Notes under the pieces: generated by a model
What the model was told of the DNA's origin: nothing
The model's database searches: none
Seen by the model: the letters and a program-made list of their open reading frames with translations, nothing else
In this document: positions 39,901 through 47,900 of the stretch, piece by piece
Position numbering within the stretch: position 1 is the first letter of the stretch
Layout of the letters: each line of letters starts with the position of its first letter
Position numbers and translations under genes: made by a program
Source: Apostichopus japonicus
Lineage: Eukaryota; Echinodermata; Holothuroidea; Aspidochirotida; Stichopodidae
Length of the DNA: 64,000 bases
Assembly: GCF_037975245.1 (NCBI RefSeq)
Contig: NC_092582.1
Span: 1,262,001 to 1,326,000, forward strand
Direction: 5' to 3'

Positions 39901-42900
39901 TAATTATTAATTTATTATAGATGTTTAAAATATCCACTTTTGGCAAGATTATGTCCTGACATAAAGTTGTTGATTTGCAGGGCTTGACATAAGGACTCAA
40001 AATGGGCAATATGCCAATGGTAGGTTCCAATTGTGAAGGGCATCAAAGCAAATGGGAAGGGCATGATGGCAAACATTTATCTGAGGAAGGGCACTGACAG
40101 CATTTGTTGATGCAATTCTAATGTCATTTTAGTGAATTGTAAATGCCAAAAACTATAAATGCTCAAATGGCTGATATTCAGTATACAGCGTTTCAAGTGT
40201 CAAACGACAAAGTCAATGGGAATGTTACTGTGGGATTTCCATCACATACTGTTAACTAAACGGAGAAGTCCCATTGACTTACTGTGTGGAACAAAAAAGA
40301 ATATCGCAGAGCACAATCCTTGCGAAGGAAGAATAAAAGAACAATCTCAACAATATTTTATGTTTGTACTGTATGTATTTATAGATGTGCATGTCCGTCA
40401 AAACACTTGAGAAAGTGAAAAAAATCACCAAATCAAGCTACTGCATCCCAAAGGGTGAATCAAACAAAATCTCCCTAAGATTTTTGTGTTACTCAATAGG
40501 GTAACTTAGTTTACATACTACTCGCAATGTTCAGGACACTGACGGCAAAACATCAGGTGCATGAGGGCAAACTTTGCCGTGGGTGAGGCGTATTTTTCAG
40601 GGGCACCTCAGCTAGGGTTAGGGTCAGAAAGGGCACGGCGGATTTCTGCCGTCATTGGTGTGCTGTCAGTTATGTCAAGTCCTGGATTTGTTTGATATTA
40701 TTTCAATTAAACAAGTTTCTTTCCAGGTAATTTAGTAAACATTTCGTCTAACCTTTCGTCTGTTAACTCCTCCATACAGAGCCAAGAAGAGCAGATTAAC
40801 CTTAGGCTCCGAGAAACAGAGAGCAAAGCCACCGTTCTGGAACTCAAACAACGAATCTCTGGACTTGAAATAAAGGTAAAGCTTGACAGGTCTACAAGTT
40901 AAGTAGATGACACAGGAGTAGTGGTAACAAGATAACTGTAGAAGGGGGGAGCAAGGGGGTGCTGGTGGCCTACAAGTTATTACTTTAGAAGGGGGAGCAA
41001 GGGGATGCTGGTGGCCTACAAGTTATTACTTTATAAGGGGAGCAAGGGGATGCTGGTGGCCTGCAAGTGAAGTGTATGACAGAGCAATTGTGGTAACAAG
41101 ATAACTTAAGAAGGGGGAGGGGGTGCTGGTGGCCTACAAGTTAAGTGTACGATACAGAAGAAGTGGTGATAAGATTACTTTAGAAGGGGGAGCAAGGGGA
41201 TGCCTATGACCTTCAAGTTAAGTGTATGACAGAGCAGTAGTGGTAACAAGATACCTTTAGAAGGGGGGGAGAAAGGGGATGTCTGTGACCTTCAAGTTAA
41301 GTGAATGACACAGGAGTAGTGGTAATACGATTACTTTAGAAGGGATAGCGAGGAGATGCTGGTGGCCTACAAGTTAAGGATTAAATGGATGTTGGTAGAT
41401 AATTTCTTATGCAGGGAATCTGCAAGTAGAAAAATGGTTTCTGAGAGAAGGTGAAAACATTTTAAGAGAGACTGGGAGGGGAGAAGGGTAGAGTCCTGGT
41501 ATTGCTCAGACTGAACAGATATGATGTTATAACAAAGAAACCAGGTTATTGTTTATCAGCTTCAAATTATGTTTTATTTAACCTAGTTGGATCAAAATCA
41601 GCTCAAAATACCCCTTTAGGAAAGATAACTGAGTGTTACCTTTACAATAGTACTAATAAAACATATGAAATGAGAACAGGAAACTAAATCTCTCTTGCTT
41701 CTGTTTCTGTTTCTTGTAGAATCAGGAGCTTCTTACAAAGACGACACTGTCTGACAGTGAAGTCTCACAAAATGTCCAAGAAATGCAGAATAAGATACAT
41801 GAACTACACAGGGAGGTTAGTACAACAATTCAATTTTTTTCTTCATCTGCTCAATGCTTAACATTATGTATCCTCTGTTAATATTCTATATTTAGCTTGA
41901 AGTACTGTCAATTGAATTGGTTTCTTCATCTGCTCAATGCTTATTGTTTAACATAATGTATCCTCTGATATTTAATATTTAGCTAGCAGTACTGTCTTCA
42001 TATCAAGTATTCCTATCTAAAATATCATTTCCATTTGTTTTTCTTGTTGCTTGTTTTGTTGCTTGTTTGTTTTTGACATGGAAAATTCCAATCGCACATA
42101 CTAGCCTGTGGAAGGGTATGTTTAGTATACAGTAGGCTTACATATATTTAAGTTATCATTTACAGCATCAACCAAGGTTTCATGTGACTTGCTTTCTGTC
42201 TTTCCCTTTACTTTGTAAGCAATATGTGCTTCTATAAATATTCTCTCAGATACCAAACTAAGTGTTTTAAATCTCTTTATTTCTTTCATTTGTATCTTTC
42301 TCTTTGCTCTTTAAGCAATATGTCTATTAAATGTTCTCTTACAGTACATAGCACAACTATCTTTCTTACCCCCCCTCCCACCATCCCACCCTCCCCACCC
42401 CCACCCTAACTGGACACAGCTACCCTTGTATCCTTGTTGGTACCCTAGGTTCTGATGTTTTAATTTTGAATTGCAGTGTCAACTCAAGTTTAATGTCTTC
42501 ATTGTGTTTTCTTGTGTGACCCCAGATTGGCAAAAAGTCAAAAATGTTTTCCTTTTGGCCTTAAATAATTTATCTGAGAAGAAAAAAACAGTGGTACTTT
42601 TCCCTTATGACTAGTGAAAACATTTCTTAGTAAAATTGTTTGTTTGCAATTATTTCACTGTCCTGGTTAACTTCTGATTCCAGGTGACCCTGGAAAATTG
42701 CTCCATTCAGGAAGTTGAAAGTTATCCTTGGCAATGACTATGGGTTGCACTTGCTGACTACTAATACAAACCAACCTGCTCTCCTACCAACTGCTCATGT
42801 TTATCTGAATAATTAATTCATTATATTCAAATATATGTGTCATAGATACAAACACTCGGGTGTATAATCTGTTGTTTCCATCAAAGGGAGAGCTTGTGGT

Positions 42901-43503
42901 TTGCCAGCCTTGGCATTCGTATAAACTCATTGTTACCGTGGATACAGGTCTTCGGTTTAATCAAAAGTCCAGGAGGATAATAGCAACTAAGAATAATAAA
43001 TGATAGAAAGACCAGGAATAAAAGATATAAGCATCACCAGATAGGTTGTCACAGTGCCAATTACATACAGTATAATGCACTTCAAGATGGGATAGTCCCT
43101 TAATCTTTTTGATTCCTGGGTTTGACCTTTTAGGTCAAGGACTCCAGGCATTCTTTTTCTTCCCTTTTTGAGCTATTGCTTTGTTTGTTGTATTTAGTTT
43201 ATAAATAACAAATAGGATAGTGAGTTTTACTGTGAAGCCTGATGTTACAATACAATATGTAGCGTTGTACTTAAATTGCAGCATGGTTTGGTTTGTAGGG
43301 TAGATGTGGTTTTGCTGGTAATGTTCTACTTATTTCTATATCATTCCCAGGTTTCTCATCTCAAAGGCCTCTCAAGCAGCTCGCCAGAGGATGAAGGAGA
43401 CACACAGAGAGAAGATGAAGAAGATAATGATGAAAATCAAGAAGAACCACAGGGTATCGACTTCTCGGTTCTGGATTCAGATGATGACTTAGATAAAACA
43501 TGA
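9841..43503 (+). CDS. EVI5: EVI5/EVI5-like protein, C-terminal coiled-coil half (7 exons, partial gene)
   Basis: Joined exons: 9841-9993, 11211-11357, 14281-14439, 26100-26246, 40780-40875, 41720-41815 and 43351-43503. All are phase 0 with AG/GT borders and give 316 codons plus TGA. The protein is a charged coiled coil built on repeats of the form EEL-x-A-x-(R/K)LREAE followed by LKEL and a (D/E)LE end. It matches the C-terminal half of EVI5/EVI5L along its length, for example the segments NQMTSNQMRRIEEE and EEQINLRLRETESK. In the family, an N-terminal TBC Rab-GAP domain precedes this coiled coil, and EVI5 is linked to Rab11/Rab35 traffic, cytokinesis and cell-cycle control. The TBC exons must lie upstream of this window. 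Introns reach 14.5 kb and are full of minisatellites. EVI5 and EVI5L cannot be told apart here. Confidence 0.86.
10527..11150. mobile_element. Non-autonomous hAT-like DNA transposon, perfect 8-bp TSD
   Basis: The terminal inverted repeats are cagggtgggaattt on the left and aaattcccaccctg on the right. The element is flanked by a perfect 8-bp duplication, gaaataac, at 10519-10526 and 11151-11158. CA...TG termini and an 8-bp target duplication are hallmarks of the hAT superfamily. At 624 bp with no transposase frame it is non-autonomous. It lies in an EVI5 intron, 60 bp before exon b. Confidence 0.88.
11211..11357 (+). CDS. EVI5: EVI5 coiled-coil exon b (49 codons)
   Basis: The acceptor is ttccctctag ending at 11210 and the donor is cag|gttggt after 11357. 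The exon encodes ANRRAKDDPNHSVAAMQDEL and then IAVKLREAE...LKELKQKV, ending DLEGQWQ. Phase 0 at both ends, with a second LREAE repeat unit. A hAT-like transposon sits just upstream in the same intron, ending 60 bp before this exon. Confidence 0.86.
11358..14280 (+). other. EVI5 intron between exons b and c
   Basis: About 2.9 kb of AT-rich intron with the 60-bp array at 11786-12263 and a G-rich run near 13994. I see nothing else interpretable. Confidence 0.6.
11786..12263. repeat. 60-bp minisatellite, 8 units
   Basis: The unit contains attacttgtgtgacacattg and ctgtagttctgtaaggtcta. Two variants partly alternate (ccttcagtcacaacag with gtgtgaca, and cattcactcacagcag with gtgagaca), hinting at a 120-bp higher-order unit. 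Because 60 is a multiple of 3 and the unit lacks stops in some frames, open frames run on both strands; I do not treat them as genes. Confidence 0.95.
14281..14439 (+). CDS. EVI5: EVI5 coiled-coil exon c (53 codons), donor copied in tandem
   Basis: The acceptor is actttcccag ending at 14280 and the donor is acacag|gtgatc after 14439. The exon encodes KQLQRASANRKQGAAKPTIQ, then a LSEELMSSRLREAE repeat ending VMELQTQ. It aligns with the EVI5 segment that precedes the NQ-x-x-SN-x-x-RR block. The exon's last ~16 bases and its donor are the seed of the 124-bp tandem array that follows. Reading past the true donor meets an in-frame TAA within nine codons, so use of a downstream copy would truncate the protein. 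Confidence 0.87.
14417..15665. repeat. 124-bp tandem array that copies EVI5 exon c's 5' splice site
   Basis: The unit is 124-125 bp and contains gaattacaaacacag|gtaat, matching the last bases of exon c and its donor (14439|14440). The same boundary recurs after 14563, 14687, 14812, 14936, 15060, 15185, 15309, 15434 and 15558: one real donor and nine copies. Each copy keeps a GT and most of the context, and the copied exon tail even keeps the ELQTQ reading. The last unit is truncated. Units differ by only a few bases, indicating recent expansion or homogenisation. Confidence 0.93.
17880..18245. repeat. Degenerate tactatgta/gtactatgt repeat
   Basis: Many imperfect copies of motifs such as tactatatattatgtaggta and gtactatgtcgtactagata, arranged in blocks of about 120 bp. 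It is AT-rich and likely unstable. No coding potential. Confidence 0.85.
18300..18460. repeat. Polypyrimidine tract of ctcccttcccct units
   Basis: About 160 bp of nearly pure C/T made of imperfect ctcccttccc blocks. The minus-strand frame through it is a purine-repeat artefact. Confidence 0.9.
18493..18566 (+). pseudogene. tRNA-Lys(UUU)-like relic or SINE head
   Basis: The order of ggatagctcagta (D arm and A box), gacttttaatcc (loop with anticodon TTT at 18526-18528), ggtc and ggtttaaattc (B-box-like) follows a tRNA-Lys(UUU). The T-stem does not pair, the anticodon stem pairs only in part and the D-stem is 3/4 paired, so it is not a working tRNA. It is either a decayed tRNA pseudogene or the 5' head of a tRNA-derived SINE; no 3' tail was identified. 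Confidence 0.65.
19600..19872 (-). mobile_element. 5'-truncated LINE (CR1/L2/Jockey-like), 3' end of the reverse transcriptase ORF
   Basis: The minus strand encodes SSNQLLLHVPKWKLKSFGQR, then SFSNAAPTLWNSLPLHIKSA. This is the FG-x-R-x-FS-x-AAP-x-LWNSLPLHI motif found at the C-terminus of many animal non-LTR reverse transcriptases. A stop lies in the conserved RSL-x-SSNQ stretch and a frameshift precedes the ending ALYKFAFIII, so the copy is dead. It finishes in a (tta)n tail near 19600. Everything upstream is missing, as is usual for 5' truncation. Confidence 0.78.
20105..21060. repeat. Block duplications with shared 'gaaagtcaaagataaatact' core
   Basis: Three copies of a segment with gaaagtcaaagataaatact and gccaccactgg, followed by cctagtctgatgataat-like and gggacccccc-like motifs, at about 20105-20340, 20345-20570 and 20740-20870. 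The right two also share about 170 bp of downstream sequence, including taccaggcatt and caaaactgtttgctctaaac. They are direct duplicates of an unidentified element. Confidence 0.8.
23120..23465. repeat. Three ~110-bp repeats ending in a LINE-tail-like motif
   Basis: Three copies of a unit with an ataataataa stretch, then tttatatagcgctttataca, gtttattatgaaggac and actttgaagtct. On the minus strand the middle copy reads KALYKCHLLLL, the same kind of ending as the LINE tail at 19600. It is probably a tandemly amplified 3' tail of a related element. Confidence 0.7.
24021..25878. repeat. 85-bp minisatellite, about 22 units
   Basis: The unit contains tacattacaagttgaacact, gaggtctgatccttcctcca and ctagtctttggtgtggttca, 85 bp in total. 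Units are highly alike except at a few sites (for example c/t in ggtctgatc and acta/atta near the start). The last unit is shortened. The array ends about 220 bp before EVI5 exon d. Confidence 0.97.
26100..26246 (+). CDS. EVI5: EVI5 coiled-coil exon d (49 codons), 3' end duplicated in intron
   Basis: The acceptor is gatttctag ending at 26099 and the donor is agg|gtaagtgat after 26246. The exon encodes NQMTSNQMRRIEEERLQIKS and ends KELCKLEAR. It aligns with the EVI5 block between two LREAE repeats. About 60 bp of exon end plus donor are repeated once immediately downstream, with the copied GT changed to AT. Confidence 0.86.
26197..26340. repeat. Single duplication of EVI5 exon d's end and donor
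   Basis: The exon segment aggcacagaaagaactttgt through gcaagg|gtaagtgatg is repeated about 60 bp later as aggcacagaatgaactttgt...gcaagg|ataagtgatg. A third partial start (aggcacagaaag) follows. The copied donor has GT changed to AT and should not work. Confidence 0.85.
26335..26700. repeat. G-rich degenerate repeat, ~75-bp unit
   Basis: About five imperfect copies of cttgcatgaagccatttctt, then tgccatccagtcc and a variable run of G. Both-strand open frames here are repeat artefacts. Confidence 0.85.
26803..28607. repeat. 50-bp minisatellite carrying a tRNA A-box-like motif, about 36 units
   Basis: The unit is ctacatggtatcagttggta followed by tgagcacagggcttaggatg and taatccctgc (50 bp). The core tggtatcagttgg fits the pol III A-box consensus. 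Only the last copy continues into a tRNA-like 3' half (see 28566-28640), so the array seems to be an amplified fragment of a tRNA-derived sequence. Confidence 0.95.
28566..28640 (+). pseudogene. tRNA-like sequence or SINE head at the end of the 50-bp array
   Basis: Contains an A-box-like tggtattagttcg, a loop-like cttgttaacc (possible anticodon GTT) and a B-box-like ggttggaatca at 28620-28630. Order and spacing suit an internal pol III promoter. The stems pair poorly, so it is not a functional tRNA. The A-box half is shared with every unit of the preceding array. Confidence 0.55.
30589..30839. mobile_element. Decayed hAT-like element (Charlie-like ends)
   Basis: The left end catgtttctcaaac and right end gtttgtgaaatg are near inverted repeats. 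The interior has caatgggctgc, gggttgcgac, gtggcccag and gggtcatgggtct, the kind of sequence seen just inside many hAT elements. No convincing 8-bp target duplication remains. It is 251 bp with no coding capacity. Confidence 0.5.
31573..32118. repeat. 16/17-bp minisatellite, about 32 units
   Basis: Two unit lengths, aggacagtgtttagtat and aggacagtgttagtat, occur with variants aggacaatgtctagtat and ...agtac. They recur in blocks of three or four, giving a higher-order pattern of about 50-67 bp. Confidence 0.95.
33787..34796. repeat. 70-bp minisatellite, about 14 units
   Basis: The unit is aatgatgttgacaaggtggt, agcaggctgcagaggataat, catatgtgctgtatagtttc and tctactgtag. Three units have taatattgtag in place of tactgtag (73 bp). 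The middle units are nearly identical, while the first and last are diverged, as expected of an array turning over internally. Confidence 0.96.
35806..35970. repeat. 60-bp tandem repeat, 2.7 units
   Basis: Units start at 35806, 35866 and 35926 with tggtgcaatgtt(t)gtgt, followed by cgaacctgaatt. Divergence between units is noticeable. Confidence 0.85.
37060..38060. repeat. 14-bp minisatellite with 56-bp higher-order unit
   Basis: The basic unit is cagtatgatagtcc (14 bp), with variants tatgacagtcc and gagtagagagttca. Blocks with gagtagagagttcaagtatg followed by three basic units recur at about 56 bp. Since 14 x 3 = 42, all three minus-strand frames read alike (LSYWDYHTGTI-like), which explains the long overlapping frames; none is a gene. 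The right edge decays into gagtatgagagtccga variants. Confidence 0.96.
39978..40684. mobile_element. Non-autonomous hAT-like element
   Basis: The ends cagggcttgacataa and ttatgtcaagtcctg form a 15-bp inverted repeat with one mismatch. The sequence gatttg occurs directly outside both ends (39972-39977 and 40685-40690), a possible remnant of the 8-bp target duplication. The element is 707 bp and its interior repeats gggca motifs. The 83-codon frame inside it has no recognised similarity. It ends 95 bp before EVI5 exon e. Confidence 0.75.
40780..40875 (+). CDS. EVI5: EVI5 coiled-coil exon e (32 codons)
   Basis: The acceptor is ctccatacag ending at 40779 and the donor is aag|gtaaag after 40875. 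The exon encodes SQEEQINLRLRETESKATVL and ends RISGLEIK. It matches the last LREA-type repeat of EVI5 (form EE-x-x-x-(L/V)RLRE ending LEI). A G-rich imperfect repeat begins about 10 bp after the donor. Confidence 0.85.
40876..41719 (+). other. EVI5 intron between exons e and f
   Basis: The first 60% is the G-rich repeat; the rest is plain AT-rich intron with a normal pyrimidine tract before exon f. Confidence 0.6.
40886..41372. repeat. G-rich imperfect tandem repeat just after EVI5 exon e
   Basis: Imperfect copies of gatgctggtggcctacaagt, gtggtaacaagat and agaagggggagcaagggg, with unit lengths from about 55 to 110 bp. It begins about 10 bp after the exon e donor. Confidence 0.85.
41720..41815 (+). 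CDS. EVI5: EVI5 coiled-coil exon f (32 codons)
   Basis: The acceptor is tttcttgtag ending at 41719 and the donor is gag|gttagt after 41815. The exon encodes NQELLTKTTLSDSEVSQNVQ and then EMQNKIHELHRE. It corresponds to the EVI5 segment ending (I/L)-x-ELN/H-HE, just before the short LKG motif of the tail. Confidence 0.83.
41816..43350 (+). other. EVI5 intron between exons f and g
   Basis: AT-rich intron with a short duplicated block (attgaattggtttcttcatc-like at about 41828 and 41910) and a C-rich run at 42368-42405. Nothing else is seen. Confidence 0.55.
43351..43503 (+). CDS. EVI5: EVI5 terminal coding exon, acidic tail
   Basis: The acceptor is tcattcccag ending at 43350 and the stop is TGA at 43501-43503. 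The exon encodes VSHLKGL followed by a very acidic tail rich in D, E and Q, ending DDDLDKT. The LKG motif matches the end of the family coiled coil. The tail after it is shorter and more acidic than I recall for vertebrate EVI5, and I see no further conserved domain. Confidence 0.85.
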   Translation, partial: VSHLKGLSSSSPEDEGDTQREDEEDNDENQEEPQGIDFSVLDSDDDLDKT

Positions 43504-46500
43504 CTAAATCTCTGTCCCTGAGAACATAATCATTCCGATTAAGAATCAGACATTAAATACATCAAAATGGGTGTGCATCTGTCATAGAGGACTACACAAT
43601 TTAGACTGTTGGGAGGGGAAGGGGGAGGGGAGGTGGAGTGGTCCTTTTTGCCGCCTTCCAAAAATATGGGGCAAGACATCACATTTTTCATCCTATGATG
43701 AAATGCTGTGGAATCGCTCACAGAGCTGTGTGCATGGGTACAAGAGTTACTTAGCAATACTAACAGTGGGTTATTGTGTTTCAATACATATTTATGTGGT
43801 ATGTACACTCACCTGTGGTATGTGGCCTGTACTGTAGTGCCATGTGCATCATTTTTAGTATTGAGCTTCCAGATATGTAAGTTGCTGAATTTCAAACGGC
43901 TCAATGGTATGGTTCGGAAAAAATATGAGAACATTCTTTACATGTGGTGAGAATGTTACAGAAGTTTTGAAATGTCAAAAGTACAACTTGATCAGTGGGA
44001 ATGTGATTTATCGTCCATTTAAAGCAGAAGTCTCCTTTTCTGTGGTATTTACAATGGATTATAATTATTTCCTTCCAAACTTTTTCCTCATTTGCTCTGT
44101 TTAAGCTAGCAAGCATTTCTATTTTGTGGCTTTGCATATTTTGCATAAAATATTACAAATTAGACGCTATATTTCTTATAGATTAGAAATGCATCTTGCA
44201 TAAAAAAATTGTTGTACAGTCAATACCAAAAATTCATGTTTGTTGAGAAGTTGCTAACATTAGTGTATTAAAGAAGTGGACAGATGTTTTATAGGAATAG
44301 GAGATGAATGTTTTTGACAATCTCTTTCCATCTTAACCCAAAATTTTGATTTGGTTTTTGTCCAATTTTGACACTGATGGGTGCATCACTGAATTGTCAG
44401 TATGTCATTACATTATCTGGATATCAAGAAATCAAGAAGAAAAATCCTTTTAAAAATAGTCCACTTTGGTAGTAGGGTGAATTAGACGAAGAAACAACAT
44501 TTGGAGGGTTCATCCATTTGAGTATTAATTGCAGCCAAATGAATAGAACTACTTGACATAATGTAGGAGTATTTCAGCGCTAATATGGATATTTTAATAT
44601 GATCAATAACATGGTTATACTTGCAGCCATGATTTGACAATGTTGGTCAGGTACAACTCATCAAAGCTTTTACACTATGCAAATATGAAAGGTGCAGACA
44701 GTTATGTTATTTAATTGACCTTAAGCCTTTCAGGTGTAGTGTGATGATGCTATTATTCTCTTGTAACCTTCCTTGTGTATGACCATTCTTGACATGTTAT
44801 GTAACGTATATGTCCCAAGTTGCCTAAAGCCAACAACTTTTTTGTCTCCAAACAATGAGTGACCCACCATCCTGTTTACAATGTGAACAAATCTTTACTA
44901 TTTGTATTTGTTAATATTGCAGAAATAGATTTCTCTTTTTTCACCTCCATGGGTTTTTGAGATGATTCACAACTTTGCTGGGATACTTGCCCTACCTCGG
45001 ATCCAAGGCCAAGAACATGCCGGCTTCCCCTTTAGCACTTTCAATGTCTGTTACATGATTCAAGAACCAGGGTGAACATTGCATAACTAACTCAGATAGC
45101 ACTTTGCTAGAATACTCGCCCTTATTCGGGGGTCCAAGGCCAAGAACATGCCGGCTTCCCCTTTAGCACTTTTAATGTCTGTTACATGATTCAAGAACCA
45201 GGGTGAACATTGCATAACTAACTCAGATAGCACTTTGCTAGAATACTGGCCCTTATTCGGGGGTCCAAGGCCAAGAATGTGCCGGCTTCCCCTTTAGCAC
45301 TTTTAATGTCTGTTACATGATTCAAGGACCAGGGTGAACATTGCATAACTAACTCAGAAAGCACTTTACTAGAATACTCGCCCTCATTCGGGGATCCAAT
45401 GCCAAGAATGTGCCGGCTTCCCCTTTAGCACTTTAATTTCTGTTACATGATTCAAGGACCAGGGTGAACATTGCATAACTAACTCAGAAAGCACTTTACT
45501 AGAATACTCGCCCTCATTCGGGGATCCAATGCCAAGAATGTGCCGGCTTCCCCTTTAGCACTTTAATTTCTGTTACATGTTTCAAGGACCAGGGTGAACA
45601 TTGAATAACTAACTCAGAAAGCACTTTACTAGAATACTCGCCCTCATTCGGGGATCCAATGCCAAGAATGTGCCGGCTTCCTCTTTAGCACTTTAATTTC
45701 TGTTACATGATTCAAGGACCAGGGTGAACATTGCATAACTAACTCAGAAAGCACTTTACTAGAATACTCGCCCTCATTCGGGGATCCAATGCCAAGAATG
45801 TGCCGGCTTCCCCTTTAGCATTTTAATTTCTGTTACATGTTTCAAGAACCAGGGTGAACATTGCATAACTAACTCAGAGAGCACTTTACTAGAATACTCG
45901 CCCTCATTCGGGGATCCAATGCCAAGAATGTGCCGGCTTCCCCTTTAGCACTTTAATTTCTGTTACATGATTCAAGGACCAGGGTGAACATTGCATAACT
46001 AACTCAGAAAGCACTTTACTAGAATACTCGCCCTCATTCGGGGATCCAATGCCAAGAATGTGCCGGCTTCCCCTTTAGCACTTTAATTTCTGTTACATGT
46101 TTCAAGGACCAGGGTGAACATTGCATAACTAACTCAGAAAGCACTGCATAGAGTGGATAGCTGTACTATACGTGCATGAAATGTATTGTTTTTAGCACAA
46201 GCTAGTACACTTTTAAGGCCATTGTTGGAAAGAACATCTGTTTTCTTTGACTTGACTTAATATTACGGTTTTGGTTTATTTCTTTATTTCTATCTTATTG
46301 TGTCATTTATTGACAAATTCTCTTCTCATAATATTGAAGCCAAATCTTTGTTGGTTACTTGCTATAGGCAGGCAATACTATATCAAGTCATGTTGGCGTG
46401 TGAGTGTATGTGTACGTGTGTGAGATACCCTAACTTGTAAACTCAATTTAGAGAAGGGGCAACTTTGACAAATCACAAACTTCTGTTGTGGCTTGTCCAT

Positions 46501-47900
46501 TCTGAGTACAAGGTTCCTTTTGTTTTTGATAGGGTCTAGGTCATTTTCATGTCAGGTATGGCAAGTAGTTAGTTCCCATTGTTGGTCATCCCTCTGGGTT
46601 TTTTTGGTTGGGTTTTATTTATTCTTCTTTGTTTTTGTATTTTCCTCCATTCCATTATTTCTTCTCTTTCCCCCAATCTGTGATTATTGTTTTATACCGT
46701 CATGCTTTACCTCTTTGTCTATTTGTAACATAATATTTTCTTTTCTTTTGGTTCCTACAAATGATTATATAAAACTCCAGGTATTCAGTTGCATTGCTCC
46801 ATAGGTTTGTCTGTAAATACTATATTCCTAAATTGGTCGTATGAAAATATCTTTTCAAAGGAAGAAAGAAAAATATGATTTTTATAGAAGAACAACTTAT
46901 TATTGAGTATAAATGGAAAATGCATTATTTATCTAATTTATTTAGCGCTTCACAAAATATTCATATTTTTTGGACTGTATTGTCCAGTATAGTAAAGCAA
47001 AGAAGAATAGATTTTAAATTGTGCTCTTTACGAAATAAAATGAGCAACTAGAATGAGAAATAGTTAGAGAGAAATTTATCTGATGTGGATCAACAATTTA
47101 TAGTGATCCAGTGCTGTGGGTTGACAAATGGTAGCGTAACATTTGTTAAAAGCAGAAAGATTCACATTACTTGCAGAATAAGTTATCAATCATAAATAAT
47201 TTTAGCATAAGTAGTTTGAGTTATTGCCATGACATTTCATCTGTATGTCTATCCGTCCATTAACAATGGTTGAAAGGCTAGTCAAACATGGTGCAGTTGT
47301 AAAATATATTGGTGGGGGGGGGGGGGTGGGGTGGAGGGGGGTTTAAAAATTATATCAAAAAAGAGTTGTTTTAAAATTCATTTGGGTGTCATGAAAAGTG
47401 AAATCTTGCAAATGCCTTCTTCTCCCTGGGCATAGTGATCAGCAAATGGGCAATTGGTATTCTAAGTATGTTTTGTTGTGAGTGGTGAAATATTCCTTTA
47501 CAGCTCCTGAGTAGCATAGACAGGAATTTGTTTCATTATTAAAGGGGAAACCAAACTGTTCAACTCAGTAGTTTCTTACATACAAGTGTCAGTAGTTGGC
47601 ATTAACACAAGGATAAACTTGGGTCTGTTCTTTTTTTTGGGGGGGGGGGCTGGGGCAGGTTGGGTATTTTGTTTTGGGGTGATTGGGATCACCTCGGAGC
47701 TCTGGTGTATGGGGGTATGATTCCCTTAGTCTCCCACCCCCATGCCATCCCCCCCCCCTTCACTCCTGTAACAATGCCACTGTCGTTAATATGATCTCAT
47801 CTCAGTGGAGGTGAGTGATAATTGGAAGAATTAATTTTGTATGTGAGGATGTAGAATCCAATAAATAGAGATTTCTTTACATTGAATTGTACTCTTTATT
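43504..47900 (+). other. EVI5 3' UTR and downstream flank
   Basis: No coding exon is visible. An ATTAAA lies at 43552-43557, only about 50 bp after the stop. AATAAA hexamers lie near 47034 and at 47860-47865. I cannot decide which poly(A) site is used. The stretch contains the 130-bp array at 44979-46146 and a poly-G run near 47313-47330. Confidence 0.4.
44979..46146. repeat. 130-bp minisatellite, about 9 units
   Basis: The unit contains agaatactcgccctcattcg, gggatccaatgccaagaatg, tgccggcttcccctttagca and aaggaccagggtgaacattg; total 130 bp in the right-hand copies. The first three units differ more (ggtccaaggccaagaac). It lies in the EVI5 3' UTR or just beyond. Confidence 0.95.

Larger units (their letters stand above)
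26247..40779 (+). other. EVI5 intron between exons d and e (14.5 kb)
   Basis: The largest intron seen. It starts with a duplicated exon end and carries arrays with units of 50, 17, 70, 60 and 14 bp plus two hAT-like elements (30589-30839 and 39978-40684). I find no further EVI5-like exon and none is needed, because exon d joins exon e in phase 0 and the joined protein follows the family. Confidence 0.6.
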
